DNA of 64,000 nt. It comes from Pseudonocardia sp. T1-2H. Lineage in GTDB: Bacteria; Actinomycetota; Actinomycetes; Mycobacteriales; Pseudonocardiaceae. This document shows positions 27,660-36,299 of this stretch, piece by piece. Position numbers and translations under genes: made by a program. Where the stretch lies: contig NZ_JBBPCL010000001.1 of NCBI RefSeq assembly GCF_038039215.1, positions 434,001 to 498,000 on the forward strand, in the 5' to 3' direction. The notes beneath the pieces are model-generated. The model was not told the DNA's origin and searched no databases. It saw nothing but the letters and a program-made list of their open reading frames with translations. Each line of letters begins with the position of its first letter. The first letter of the stretch is position 1.

Positions 27660-28835
27660 TCAGGGCAGTCGGCGGATCGCCATTACCGTCACGTCGTCGT
27701 CGAGCAGCTCCGCCCGGTGCGCCCGGTCCGCGAACCGGTCCACGACGTCTGCGGCCTCGCCGCCCGCCCGGACCGTCGTCGCGATCTCGTCCAGCGCGTG
27801 CGGCAGCGTTCCGGGATAGAGGTCGAGCAGGCCGTCGCTGAAGGCGAGCACGACGTCGCCCGGACCGAGCGCGACCTTCGCCTCGTGCCAGTCGACGCCG
27901 GGCAGGACCCCGAGGGGAAGGTCACCCCGGACGTCGCGGTGGACCGAGCCGTCAGCTCGCACCAGCAGCATCAGTCCGTGTCCGGCGTCCGCGTAGCGAA
28001 CCATGTCGTCGTCGGGGCGCAGGACTGCGTGGCACAGCGTCACCAGCGTGCTGGTCTCCTCGAGATCCTCGTGCAGCGCGCCGGCGGCTTGCCGCAGTGC
28101 GTCGGCGGGTGCGTGCAACCGGCCGGTCGACCGCATCGCGGTGCGGACCATCGCCATCACCAGCGCGGCTCCCATGCCCTTGCCCATGACGTCGCCGAGC
28201 GTCACCGCCAGCCCACCGTCCTGCGTGGGGTACCAGTCGAGGAAGTCTCCGCCCACCGCGCGCGAGGGGAGGCAGACCCCGGCCACGTCGTAGCCGGCGA
28301 TCCGCGGGGGACGGCGGGGCAGGAGTCCGCGTTGTACCAGCGCGGCCTGCTCCAGCTCCGCCGATCGGGTCAGTTCCTGCTCCGCCCAGTCGGCGAGCTC
28401 CTCGAGCAGGACCCGTTCCTCCGGGGTGAAGGTCCGTGGTCGGTCGTGGATCAGGCACAGGGCACCGACCCGGTGGCCGCCCGGAGCCGTGAGGGGGTGT
28501 CCCGCGTAGAAGCGGACGTGCGGATCCCCGGTCACCAGTGGGTTGTCCGCGAACCGGGCGTCCGTCCTCATGTCCTCGACCACGAGTGTCTCGGGCCGGC
28601 GGATGGTCTGGTCGCAGAACGCCCCGCTCCGCGGACCGTCCAGGAGCTGTGCCCCGTCGTTCGACTTGAAGTACAGCCGGTCCCGGTCGATCAGGGTGAC
28701 CGCGGCGGACGCGACCCCGAACAGTCGCCGCGCCAGCCCGGTCAGCCGGTCGAACCGCTCCTCGGGCCCCGTGTCGAGCACGCCCAGGTTCTCCAACGCC
28801 CGCACGCGCACCTCGTCGCCCCGGCCGAGATCCAC
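27660..28835 (-). CDS. GAF-SpoIIE (PP2C) serine phosphatase
   Basis: 391 residues. The GAF domain (FGVASAAVTLIDRDRLYFKSNDG...GHRVGALCLIHD) occupies about 35-160; AFCDQTIRRPETLVVEDM within it is typical of phytochrome-like stress GAFs. The SpoIIE phosphatase (PSRAVGGDFLDWY, VTLGDVMGKGMGAALVM, LAFSDGLLDLY, LLDDDVTVMAIR) follows with the metal-binding Asp residues. It probably dephosphorylates the STAS partner encoded 137 bp downstream. Confidence 0.9.
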   Translation of the reverse strand: MDLGRGDEVRVRALENLGVLDTGPEERFDRLTGLARRLFGVASAAVTLIDRDRLYFKSNDGAQLLDGPRSGAFCDQTIRRPETLVVEDMRTDARFADNPLVTGDPHVRFYAGHPLTAPGGHRVGALCLIHDRPRTFTPEERVLLEELADWAEQELTRSAELEQAALVQRGLLPRRPPRIAGYDVAGVCLPSRAVGGDFLDWYPTQDGGLAVTLGDVMGKGMGAALVMAMVRTAMRSTGRLHAPADALRQAAGALHEDLEETSTLVTLCHAVLRPDDDMVRYADAGHGLMLLVRADGSVHRDVRGDLPLGVLPGVDWHEAKVALGPGDVVLAFSDGLLDLYPGTLPHALDEIATTVRAGGEAADVVDRFADRAHRAELLDDDVTVMAIRRLP

Positions 28836-28927
28836 GGCACCATGCCCTTCCGCCGCGGTCCTCGCCGGCCACCTCGCCGGGACGACGCCTGATGCGGCCC
28901 CTGATCGAGTCGTCCCACCCTAGATCG

Positions 28928-29950
28928 ATGCGTCGCGGCACGCGACATCGTGTGATATCCACTCGTGTGGTCCGAGTCGGCGAGGGTGCGCTGAGGGTGT
29001 TGCTGGTGGTGGTGCTGTCCGGGCTGCTGGCGGCGGGCTCCGCCGCGCCGCAGCCACTCGCCCTCGGCGTGGCCGCCGACGACAGCACGGCGATCGACAG
29101 GTTCGCCGCCACCACGGGTGCTCCCGTCGGGGTCTACCAGTGGTACCAGGGCTGGGCCGGCACGCCCGCGTTCGACGCCACCCGGGCCACTGCCGCCGGA
29201 GCACGCGGGGCGCTGCCCCTGCTCACCTGGGAACCATGGGCGCCAGGAGCGGGAGCCGACCAGCCGTGGTATTCGCTGGCCCGCATCGCCGACGGCACCC
29301 ACGACGCCTACATCACCACCTTCGCCCAGCAGGTCCGGAACTGGGGTGGCCGCCTCGGCCTCCGGTTCCTGCACGAGCTGAACGCGCCCTTCTACCCGTG
29401 GGGCGCCGGCGTCAACGGCAACACCTCCGCCGACGCCGTTGCCGCTTGGAACCACGTCCGTGAACTGTTCGATGCAGCGGGTGCGCACGACGTCGTCTGG
29501 GTCTGGTGCGTCAACGTGCACGCTCCCGGCTATGCCGACTACGCCCCGCTGTACCCGGGCGACCGAGCCGTCGACTGGGTCGCCGTCGACGGCTACAACG
29601 GCGGCGACGCGCTGCCGTGGGGTGGCTGGCGCAGTCCCGAGGAGGTGTTCGGCGACTCGCTGGCCGACCTCCAGGACCTCACCGACCGGCCGTTGGCGAT
29701 CACCGAGGTCGCCTCCGCCGAGCAGGGCGGCGACAAGGCCGCCTGGATCGCCGACCTGTTCGCCCTCGCCCTCGGCCGGGGGATCCGGGTCCTGATCTGG
29801 TTCGATTACCAGAAGGAGACCGACTGGCGCGTGCAGAGCTCGCCGGCCTCGGCGGCTGCGATCCGACGGGAAGCCACCGTGCCCGGACGCCTCGGGCCGC
29901 CTCCTCTGCCCCTCCCGGCAACGGGTCGCGACCGCACGGGTGGCCGATGA
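28928..29950 (+). CDS. Secreted GH26-like glycoside hydrolase (beta-mannanase fold)
   Basis: About 340 residues. A signal-like segment (LRVLLVVVLSGLLAAGSAA) precedes the catalytic barrel with YQWYQGWAGTPAF, FLHELNAPFYPWG (expected acid/base Glu in HELN) and PLAITEVASAE (expected nucleophile Glu). These are the landmarks of GH26-type endo-mannanases and related cell-wall hydrolases. The start is uncertain between 28892, 28928 and a later GTG. It is divergent from the phosphatase gene by about 90 bp and ends before a broken ligase gene. Confidence 0.82.
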   Translation: MRRGTRHRVISTRVVRVGEGALRVLLVVVLSGLLAAGSAAPQPLALGVAADDSTAIDRFAATTGAPVGVYQWYQGWAGTPAFDATRATAAGARGALPLLTWEPWAPGAGADQPWYSLARIADGTHDAYITTFAQQVRNWGGRLGLRFLHELNAPFYPWGAGVNGNTSADAVAAWNHVRELFDAAGAHDVVWVWCVNVHAPGYADYAPLYPGDRAVDWVAVDGYNGGDALPWGGWRSPEEVFGDSLADLQDLTDRPLAITEVASAEQGGDKAAWIADLFALALGRGIRVLIWFDYQKETDWRVQSSPASAAAIRREATVPGRLGPPPLPLPATGRDRTGGR

Positions 29951-30184
29951 GGAGCTCCCGGGGCCGGTCAACCGGCCCGTCCGTGGCGCCCGCAATGGCC
30001 CGGGCAGGGCCTCTGTGCGGCTTGCCGTGTCCGCTGTTGCCTCAGGGAGTCCGGTGGTTCGTTCCACGCGATGTTCCACGACCGAGCCCTGGCGTTCAGG
30101 AGCGCGGCCGCCTCCGCCGCGCTCGGTGGATCCGGCCCTACTCGACGGCGGCCGCGGTGCGGTACTGCTCGATGAGCCGGGTCC

Positions 30185-30487
30185 CACCTCGCCGAGCACC
30201 GGGCGTCCGACACTGCCCGGGTGGGCGAGCCACTCCTCGCTCGTGCAGACGGTGAGGCCGTTGGCCTCGGTCGCCCCGTAGTACTCGTGCAGCACCGGAC
30301 CGAACCACTCGATCATGTCCCGCTTCACCGGCACCGGGCACGGCGCAGCCGCGTGGATGACGACTTCGAGCGACGACAGGTCGTAGCTTCGGCGGACCTG
30401 CTCGGGGAGCTTGAGCAGCCGGCTGAACATCGTCGGCACGACCTGGCTGTGCGTGACGCGGTGGCGCTCGACCAGATCCAGGTATCG
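30185..30487 (-). pseudogene. Internal fragment of an acyl-CoA synthetase (AMP-dependent ligase)
   Basis: About 100 codons from YLDLVERHRVTHSQVVPTMF through SLEVVIHAAAPCPVPVKRDM to HEYYGATEANGLTVCTSEEW. This is the centre of an ANL ligase including the A5 motif YGATE. The N-terminal 40% with the P-loop and the whole C-terminal domain are missing, and both ends meet unrelated sequence. Gene debris in the island. Confidence 0.75.
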
Positions 30488-30502
30488 CGATGCGCCCGGG
30501 CA

Positions 30503-31351
30503 TTAGGAGAGCATCGGCGCCATCTCGGTCATCGGCGCCATCTCGGTCATCGGGTCTGCACCGGGAATGGCGAGGGCCGGGATCGAGTCCGGGGCGGCGA
30601 GCAGCAGCACACCGAGCGTGAGCAGCACGACCGCCGTCCCGTAGACCGCCACCCGGCGCCACGGAAGCGTCTTCTCGACGGCGATCAGCCCCGCGACGAC
30701 GGCCATCCAGATGAGGCTCATGACCCCCAGTGCGAACAATGACGCCATCAGCGCCCAGCAGCACCCGACGCACCAGACGCCGTGCTTCGCGCCCATCCGC
30801 AGCGCACCCGAGCGGCCGTTACGCCAAGCGCTGAGAAGGAAGCCGAGCGGGCTGGTGCACTTGTCGAGGCAGACGTCCTTGAGGGGGGTCAGCTCGTAGA
30901 GCGCCGCGACGACGAGCGTGGCGCCCGCGACCCACCTCCCGGCACGGTCCCACGCGAACACGTCGCCCGGGATCCGGCCCAGTACTGCTGCCAGCGTGAA
31001 GGCACCCAGACCCGCGATGGTCCATGTGACCAGGTAACCCGCCGCGAACAGCAGCGGTGACAGCGGAGACCGCTTCTTGGTCATGCGGGAGTACAACGCG
31101 ACCGTCGGGGCGACCGACGGGAACATCATCGCCGCCATCATCACGAGCCAGACCCCGAGGAACCAGCCCAGCCTGCCCAGCCCGGACCACGGCCCCTGGT
31201 CCATGCCGCGCATCTGGTGGGCCGTCCACCACCAGCCGACGCCGGCGAGAACGAACAGCGCGGCCACCAGCCCGAGCCGGACGCGGACGGCGGCGAACGC
31301 CGGCGCGAGACCGCCGGCTCGGCTGGGGCGTTCCCTCGCCGGAGCGCTCAT
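30503..31351 (-). CDS. DUF2182 integral membrane protein (predicted metal-binding)
   Basis: 282 residues with about six or seven hydrophobic segments. VWLVMMAAMMFPSVAPTVALY is the DUF2182 hallmark, and cysteines in KDVCLDKC and GVWCVGCCWALM lie at membrane edges as expected for the putative metal site. The C-terminus is odd: MTEMAP is repeated twice before MLS. It is 5 bp downstream of the DUF1326 gene, the usual partner. The function is unknown; metal transport or delivery is the usual guess. Confidence 0.88.
   Translation of the reverse strand: MSAPARERPSRAGGLAPAFAAVRVRLGLVAALFVLAGVGWWWTAHQMRGMDQGPWSGLGRLGWFLGVWLVMMAAMMFPSVAPTVALYSRMTKKRSPLSPLLFAAGYLVTWTIAGLGAFTLAAVLGRIPGDVFAWDRAGRWVAGATLVVAALYELTPLKDVCLDKCTSPLGFLLSAWRNGRSGALRMGAKHGVWCVGCCWALMASLFALGVMSLIWMAVVAGLIAVEKTLPWRRVAVYGTAVVLLTLGVLLLAAPDSIPALAIPGADPMTEMAPMTEMAPMLS
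30512..30547 (-). repeat. 18-bp tandem duplication at the DUF2182 C-terminus
   Basis: Two perfect copies of an 18-bp unit (30512-30529 and 30530-30547) encode the repeated MTEMAP. A recent in-frame slippage event is likely. Confidence 0.85.
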
Positions 31352-31356
31352 CGGGG

Positions 31357-31959
31357 TCAGGCTGCCCAGGTGAATTCGGAGGTGGACAGACCGGTCTTGC
31401 CCTCGTACTCGATGCCGAAGGCGTTGATCCGCGAGCGCCGCGCCTCGGCCATCGTCAGGTTCGACCCGACCGGGTGGAACATGCCGTCGAACCGGACCGG
31501 CCGACCGTTCTCGACCCCGAACGGCACGATGTCCTCGATCTCGAACTCGATCGCGTCCCCGACGCGGACGCTGTGCAGCAACCCGTCGTCGGCCACCTCG
31601 ATCGCCGCGCGCTCGACCCCGACGACCTCGCCCACGAGGGGAGCGAGCGCAGCCATCGGACCCCCGAGCTGTCCGCCGAACACCTGGACCAGCTTGTCGA
31701 ACTGCTCGTCCGTGGCCTGGTCGTCGACGAACATCCCGAGCCGCCAGTTGCCGTCGGTCATGACCTTCGGCGTGTCGATGATCGTCACCACTCTGCGGCC
31801 CCGGACGTCGGTGCCATCAATCTCACCCTCGCGGATGTCGAAGGCCAGAGTCGCCCGACAGAAGTCGTAGGTGGCGCCATGGTCTAACGAGAGGTTGCAC
31901 GGGCACATAAGCTCGCACGAGCAAGTCTCGGCGTAGCTGCCCTTGAGGTTCCACGACAT
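31357..31959 (-). CDS. DUF1326 protein
   Basis: 200 residues from ATG 31959, with GAAGGGGG upstream. WNLKGSYAETCSCELMCPCN contains the CxC...CxC cysteine cluster typical of DUF1326, suggesting metal binding; the remainder is a beta-rich domain. It is encoded just before DUF2182, and this gene pair recurs in bacteria. An in-frame start at 32013 exists but lacks a ribosome-binding site. Confidence 0.88.
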   Translation of the reverse strand: MSWNLKGSYAETCSCELMCPCNLSLDHGATYDFCRATLAFDIREGEIDGTDVRGRRVVTIIDTPKVMTDGNWRLGMFVDDQATDEQFDKLVQVFGGQLGGPMAALAPLVGEVVGVERAAIEVADDGLLHSVRVGDAIEFEIEDIVPFGVENGRPVRFDGMFHPVGSNLTMAEARRSRINAFGIEYEGKTGLSTSEFTWAA

Positions 31960-32679
31960 CGCCGACCCCCTTCGCAGGACGAAAAGTGTCCATCCCCGGG
32001 ATGAGCGGGTCAACCGCCCCCCGAGGGGATCACGAAGGCGCTTCGTTCGCCGCGCGGAGCAGTCGTCGCCCGGGTTGCGGGGAAGCCCACCTCTCTGCCT
32101 GACATCACCAGGCTGTGTCGGTCACTTCAGCACTCCGTCGCCACCGCCCCGCCTCGCCACGGCTGCAGACGTCGCACTCGACCACCAAACGCCGCCCCAC
32201 CGAGTACAGGCGACTCAGACTGTCGCGTTGCTTACCGGGCCGCGGTAGGTACAGCCGGAGTGCATGTCTCTCTGACGGTTACTGCAGTCAGACCTGGAAG
32301 GGGTTTCTTGAGGCGTACCCGAATCCGCTCGGCGAGTACCTCGCTGCTGGGGTTGTCAAGCCCTGAACTTCGTTGAGAGAATAATGATCTAGCTGAGCCT
32401 CAAGTGGCTTCCAGCATCTTTCAGCTCACCGAAATCTTGGACCCAATGGTTCTCAAGGTCCAATTCTCCTTGGACGTAAACGAAGACTCGGTACGAGTGT
32501 CCGTGCAGTCGGGCACACTTGTGGCCGGCTGGCACGTTCGGCAGCCGATGGGACCTCACCGCGCTGCCCGTCGAGCCGGCTGCTGCTGGGCGGCGGCCAT
32601 GATCGCGACGTTAGCCGTTCGCTCCCATCATGGCCCCCGATCCTGTGGACAACTGGCCCAGCAACGCTGCTGACCTGCG
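31960..32679. other. Intergenic region with low-GC pocket next to tRNA-Arg
   Basis: 720 bp without a recognisable gene. From about 32240 to 32480 the GC content falls well below the surroundings. A GTG-started frame at 32404-32673 (MASSIFQLTEILDPMVLKVQ...) has no known match and loses plausible composition after 50 codons. Foreign or leftover DNA at the tRNA side of the presumed island is likely. Confidence 0.5.
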
Positions 32680-32752
32680 TGCCCCCGGCAGGATTCGAAC
32701 CTGCGGCACCCGCTTTAGGAGAGCGGTGCTCTATCCCCTGAGCTACGAGGGC
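32680..32752 (-). tRNA. tRNA-Arg(CCT)
   Basis: 73 bases. Acceptor GCCCTCG pairs with CGGGGGC; D-arm GCTCAGGGGATAGAGC; anticodon loop CTCCTAA gives anticodon CCT (reads AGG); T-arm GCAGG-TTCGAAT-CCTGC. CCA is not encoded. Its 3' end faces the 20-32 kb region, where a same-orientation copy of that end lies at 20161. Confidence 0.93.
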
Positions 32753-32779
32753 GTGCGAGGGACACTCTAGCCGCCGCCC

Positions 32780-33229
32780 TCAGACCGGCTCGAGCACGAC
32801 CACCGGGATCCGACGTTCGGTGAAGCTCGCGTACTCCTCGTACGGCTTGTACATCTCCACCAGCCGCGGCCACAGGGCGTCCCGCTCCTCGCCCTCCGCG
32901 ACCCGCGGCCGCACCCGGCGCTTCTCCCCGCCCGGCAGTTCGACCTGGGTGGAGTCCATCGCCATGAGGTTGTGGAACCAGGCCGGGTTGGCGTCCGTGC
33001 CGCCCTTCGATGCCACGACGACGAGGTTCGCGGCGTCGTCGAGGTAGTTCAGCGGGCTGACCCGCGCCTGGCCGGATTTCCGGCCGACGTGGTGCAGCAC
33101 GAGGACCGGCGACGACCCGAGCCGGCCGCCCACCTTCCCCTTGGTGGCCCGGAACAGCAGCAGGTTCACCCGGGTCGCGAGGTGGAAGAGCTTCCAGAAC
33201 GGCGAGTCCGCGGGCGGGGGCTTCTGCAT
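32780..33229 (-). CDS. Deazaflavin (F420)-dependent nitroreductase family protein
   Basis: 149 residues from ATG 33229. PVLVLHHVGRKSGQARVSPLNYL and NLVVVASKGGTDANPAWFHNLMA are the Ddn/FDOR signatures for binding F420 phosphate and deazaflavin. The C-terminal RDALWPRLVEMYKPYEEYASFTERRIPVVVLEPV is typical. These enzymes use reduced F420 on quinones, fatty acids or nitro drugs. It supports an F420-making actinobacterial host. Confidence 0.9.
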   Translation of the reverse strand: MQKPPPADSPFWKLFHLATRVNLLLFRATKGKVGGRLGSSPVLVLHHVGRKSGQARVSPLNYLDDAANLVVVASKGGTDANPAWFHNLMAMDSTQVELPGGEKRRVRPRVAEGEERDALWPRLVEMYKPYEEYASFTERRIPVVVLEPV

Positions 33230-33332
33230 GGCCGGGACCCTAGCGCGGGGGTGATCGATCGGACACCGAGTTGCCGCTCCTCCGCGCCTACCGTGGACAT
33301 TCGGCCTGGGAAAGGCCGAAGGGGGACTACGG

Positions 33333-34532
33333 ATGACGAAGACGCACGTGCGATGGGCACTGGCGGCACTGGCGCTCGGGGCGTTCGCGATCGGCACCGG
33401 GGAGTTCGCGATCATGGGCCTGCTGCCCGAGGCGGCGACGGGCCTGCAGGTGAGCATCCCGCACGCGGGCAGGTTGATCTCGGCGTACGCGCTCGGCGTC
33501 GTCGCCGGAGCCCCTCTGCTGATCGCGGCGGCCTCGAAGCTGCCGCGGCGCACCGCGCTCGTCGTCCTCATCGGGGTCTACGGCGGGGCGCACCTGCTCT
33601 CCGCGATCGCCCCCGACTACGGCTGGATGCTGGTCGCGCGCTTCCTCGCCGGTCTCCCGCACGGCGCCTTCTTCGGCATCGGCGCGATCGTCGCCGGCCG
33701 CCTGGTGGACCCGTCGAAGCAGGCGCGGGCGATGGCGATGATGTTGTCCGGGCTCACGGTCGCGAACATCCTCGGCGTCCCGGCGTCGACCCTGCTCGGG
33801 CAGATCGTCGGCTGGCGGTGGGTGTTCGGCGTCGTCGGGCTGATCGCGCTGCTCGCCGCCGCCGCGGTGACGTTCGCGGTGCCGGTCGTGCGCGGGGTGG
33901 CCACGCCGCGGCTGATCGAGGAGATCAAGGCACTCCGCCGCTTCCCGGTGTGGATCACGCTGCTGGTCTGCATCGTCGGCGGCGCGGCGCTGTTCTCCGT
34001 CTACAGCTACATCGCGCCGATGCTCACCGACGTGGCCGGGTACTCCCCGGCCGCGGTCACGCTGATCCTCGCGCTGTTCGGCATCGGCATGACCGTCGGC
34101 AACCTGGTCGGGGCGCGGCTCGCGGACCGCGGCCCGGTGCGCGCGGTGGTCCTGTTCTTCGGGCTCGACGTCGTGCTCGCGCTGTTGCTGGTGCCCGCGC
34201 TGCAGAACCGGGTCACCGCGGCGGTCGTGCTGTTCCTCTTCGCGGTGTCGGTGTTCGGCACCATCCCGGGGATCCAGCTGCGGATCATCAACGGGGCGGG
34301 GGAGGCGCCGCACATGGCCTCCGGAGCGATGCACATGGCGTTCAACGCGGCCAATGCCGTGGGCGCCTGGCTCGGCGGCCTGGTGATCGCCGCCGGGTTC
34401 GGCTACACGGCGCCGGCGTTCGTCGCGGCCGGGCTCGCCTTCCTCGGGGGCGCGATCGCGCTCTTCGCCGGCTGGCGGGAGCGCCGCGTGTCCTCCCGGA
34501 TCGGGGACGACCCACTGGTCAGCGCCGGGTGA
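33333..34532 (+). CDS. MFS transporter, DHA1 family (AraJ/PbuE-like)
   Basis: 399 residues, 12 membrane segments. GTGEFAIMGLLPEAATGLQVSIPHAG is the usual start of this subfamily, and RFLAGLPHGAFFGIGAIVAGR with VDPSKQARAMAMM lies in the TM4-5 region. Members export sugars, purine nucleosides or drugs. It is divergent from the nitroreductase gene by 103 bp and converges, with a 14-bp overlap, on the GDSL hydrolase. Confidence 0.9.
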   Translation: MTKTHVRWALAALALGAFAIGTGEFAIMGLLPEAATGLQVSIPHAGRLISAYALGVVAGAPLLIAAASKLPRRTALVVLIGVYGGAHLLSAIAPDYGWMLVARFLAGLPHGAFFGIGAIVAGRLVDPSKQARAMAMMLSGLTVANILGVPASTLLGQIVGWRWVFGVVGLIALLAAAAVTFAVPVVRGVATPRLIEEIKALRRFPVWITLLVCIVGGAALFSVYSYIAPMLTDVAGYSPAAVTLILALFGIGMTVGNLVGARLADRGPVRAVVLFFGLDVVLALLLVPALQNRVTAAVVLFLFAVSVFGTIPGIQLRIINGAGEAPHMASGAMHMAFNAANAVGAWLGGLVIAAGFGYTAPAFVAAGLAFLGGAIALFAGWRERRVSSRIGDDPLVSAG

Positions 34533-35211
34533 GCGCCTCGGCGACGATCTCGGCCATCACCGCGTAGCCGGCGTCGTTGGGATGAAAGTGGTCGGCGGCG
34601 AGCCGGCCCTTCCACCCCCGCATCCGCGGGTCCCGGAACTCGGCGAGGACCTGGCCCCGGTGGGCCACCGCCTCGTCGATCAGGCGGTTGAACTCGAGGG
34701 CGTCCGAGTACCGGCCGGGCTGGTTGCCGATGATCGTCCCGGGCGGGAGCCGGTCCAGCAGCATGCTCAGCCGCCGGGCCGCTCCGCCCCGGTGCGGCGG
34801 GCTCATCAGGTCGTTCGTGCCGATCATCACCGTCAGGACCGCCGGCTCCACGCCGAGCGAGGCCATGGCGGGCAGCTGGAGATCCAGCACGTCCTGGATC
34901 CGGCCACCGCTCATGGACAGGTTCACGCAGCGGTGACCGGGCAGCGACGGCGCGAGCTGCCCGACCCAGCCGCGGTCGTACCGGCTGGCGCCGATGCCCT
35001 GGGACATCGAGTCCCCGAGGACCACCCACAGCGGGCCGGTGGCGACGAGCGCCTCGCGGTTGTGCTCCGCCCAGGCCTGCGCGTAGGGGGCGGTCTGCGC
35101 CTGGACGTCGCGCACCCCGGGCAGGAGGCGGGACAGGAACGACACGACGGGACCCGTTGGCCGGCCCGTCAGGTTGGAGAACGTGAAGTCCGCGGGGAGG
35201 GATTCGGGCAC
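34519..35211 (-). CDS. SGNH/GDSL-family hydrolase
   Basis: 230 residues from GTG 35211. Block I is VVLGDSMSQGIGA (catalytic Ser), block III VMIGTNDL, and block V DHFHPNDAGYAVM (catalytic Asp and His). No signal peptide is evident, so it may be cytoplasmic. Such esterases act on acyl chains or acetylated sugars; the substrate is unknown. Its 3' end overlaps the MFS gene. The start could lie farther upstream. Confidence 0.85.
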   Translation of the reverse strand: MPESLPADFTFSNLTGRPTGPVVSFLSRLLPGVRDVQAQTAPYAQAWAEHNREALVATGPLWVVLGDSMSQGIGASRYDRGWVGQLAPSLPGHRCVNLSMSGGRIQDVLDLQLPAMASLGVEPAVLTVMIGTNDLMSPPHRGGAARRLSMLLDRLPPGTIIGNQPGRYSDALEFNRLIDEAVAHRGQVLAEFRDPRMRGWKGRLAADHFHPNDAGYAVMAEIVAEALTRR

Positions 35212-35356
35212 GCGACCCAGTGAACCAGGACTCGGTGACCGCGGCCCGTGAGCAGCGTGTTCGTCCCGCGAGATCACACATTTCCGCACCGGATGATCCG
35301 CCCGTATCGCCCGCGGAGCGCGGCGGCCCCGGCCCGCGGACACTAGCGTCGCGGCC

Positions 35357-36232
35357 ATGACCGACACACCGAGCGTCGCACTGCTGGGCACCGGGATCAT
35401 GGGCAGCGGGATGGCGCGCAACATCCTGGCCGCGGGCCTGCCACTGACCGTCTGGAACCGGACCGCGGACAAGGCGCGGCCCCTCGTCGAGGACGGGGCG
35501 CGGCTCGCGGAGGACCCCGCGGACGCGGTCCGGGGCGCGGACGTCGTCATCACGATGCTCGGCGACGGCTCCCACGTGCTCGACGTCATGCGGTCCGCCG
35601 CGGCGGGGCTGCGGGCCGGTCAGGTCTGGGCCCAGATGACGACCGTGGGACTCGCTCCGCTGAACGATCTCGTCGCGTTCGCGAGGGAGCACGAACTGGT
35701 GCTGGTCGACGCGCCGGTGCTCGGGACCAAGGGCCCCGCCGAGGCAGGACAGCTGCAGATCTTCGCGGCGGGACCGTCCAGTGCCCGGGTGGTGCTCGAC
35801 CCCGTCTTCGAGGCCGTGGGGAGCAAGACCGTCTGGCTGGGGGAGAAGGCCGAGGAGGCGACGGCGAGCCGGCTCAAGCTCGTCGCCAACAACTGGGTGC
35901 TGGAGCTGACCGCGGCGGTGGGGGAGACGCTCGCCCTGGCCAAGGGCCTGGGCGTGGACCCGCAGGCGTTCCTCGACGCCGTCGAGGGCGGCCCGCTGGA
36001 CCTGCCCTACCTGCGGGTGAAGGCCGAGGCGATCCTGACCGGGCACATGAGCGCGAGCTTCACCGTGGACAACGGCGCGAAGGACCTCGGCCTGATCACC
36101 GAGGCCGCGCGGGACGCGGGCGTCCGGCTGGATCTCGCCCCGGCCGCCCTCGAGCGCTTCCGCCGCGCCGCCGACCGCGGCCACGGGGACGACGACATCG
36201 CCGGCGCCTACTACGCCAGCTTCGACGAGTGA
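35357..36232 (+). CDS. NAD(P)-dependent beta-hydroxyacid dehydrogenase (3-hydroxyisobutyrate dehydrogenase family)
   Basis: 291 residues. [21 protein letters not shown] is the dinucleotide site (GxGxMG). The substrate motif reads [16 protein letters not shown] in place of DAPVSGG, and the catalytic Lys is in [26 protein letters not shown] is the C-terminal signature. Members oxidise 3-hydroxyisobutyrate or reduce glyoxylate and succinic semialdehyde; the DAPVLGT variant leaves the substrate open. Confidence 0.9.
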   Translation: MTDTPSVALLGTGIMGSGMARNILAAGLPLTVWNRTADKARPLVEDGARLAEDPADAVRGADVVITMLGDGSHVLDVMRSAAAGLRAGQVWAQMTTVGLAPLNDLVAFAREHELVLVDAPVLGTKGPAEAGQLQIFAAGPSSARVVLDPVFEAVGSKTVWLGEKAEEATASRLKLVANNWVLELTAAVGETLALAKGLGVDPQAFLDAVEGGPLDLPYLRVKAEAILTGHMSASFTVDNGAKDLGLITEAARDAGVRLDLAPAALERFRRAADRGHGDDDIAGAYYASFDE

Positions 36233-36260
36233 CCCGACTCGCGAGGCGATCACGGGGGAT

Positions 36261-36277
36261 TCTCAGGTCCGTCTCAG
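36261..36277 (+). promoter_or_regulatory. TCTCAG direct repeats before mprA
   Basis: TCTCAG at 36261-36266 and 36272-36277 are spaced 11 bp start to start, about one helical turn, 23-39 bp before the mprA ATG. Direct repeats on one face of the helix are what OmpR-family dimers such as MprA bind, so autoregulation is likely. Confidence 0.55.
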
Positions 36278-36299
36278 AAGGTCGGTAGAGACTGACCGC

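Noticed and set aside
26690..30090. Similar short blocks near 26690-26735 and 30050-30090 (minus-strand frames with SWNxxxNE)
   Set aside because: Only about 24 of 31 bases match and no longer repeat or transposase is seen; too weak for an insertion sequence.
32404..32673. Possible small GTG-started gene in the low-GC pocket
   Set aside because: No ribosome-binding site, no recognisable product, and the second half turns into high-GC nonsense.
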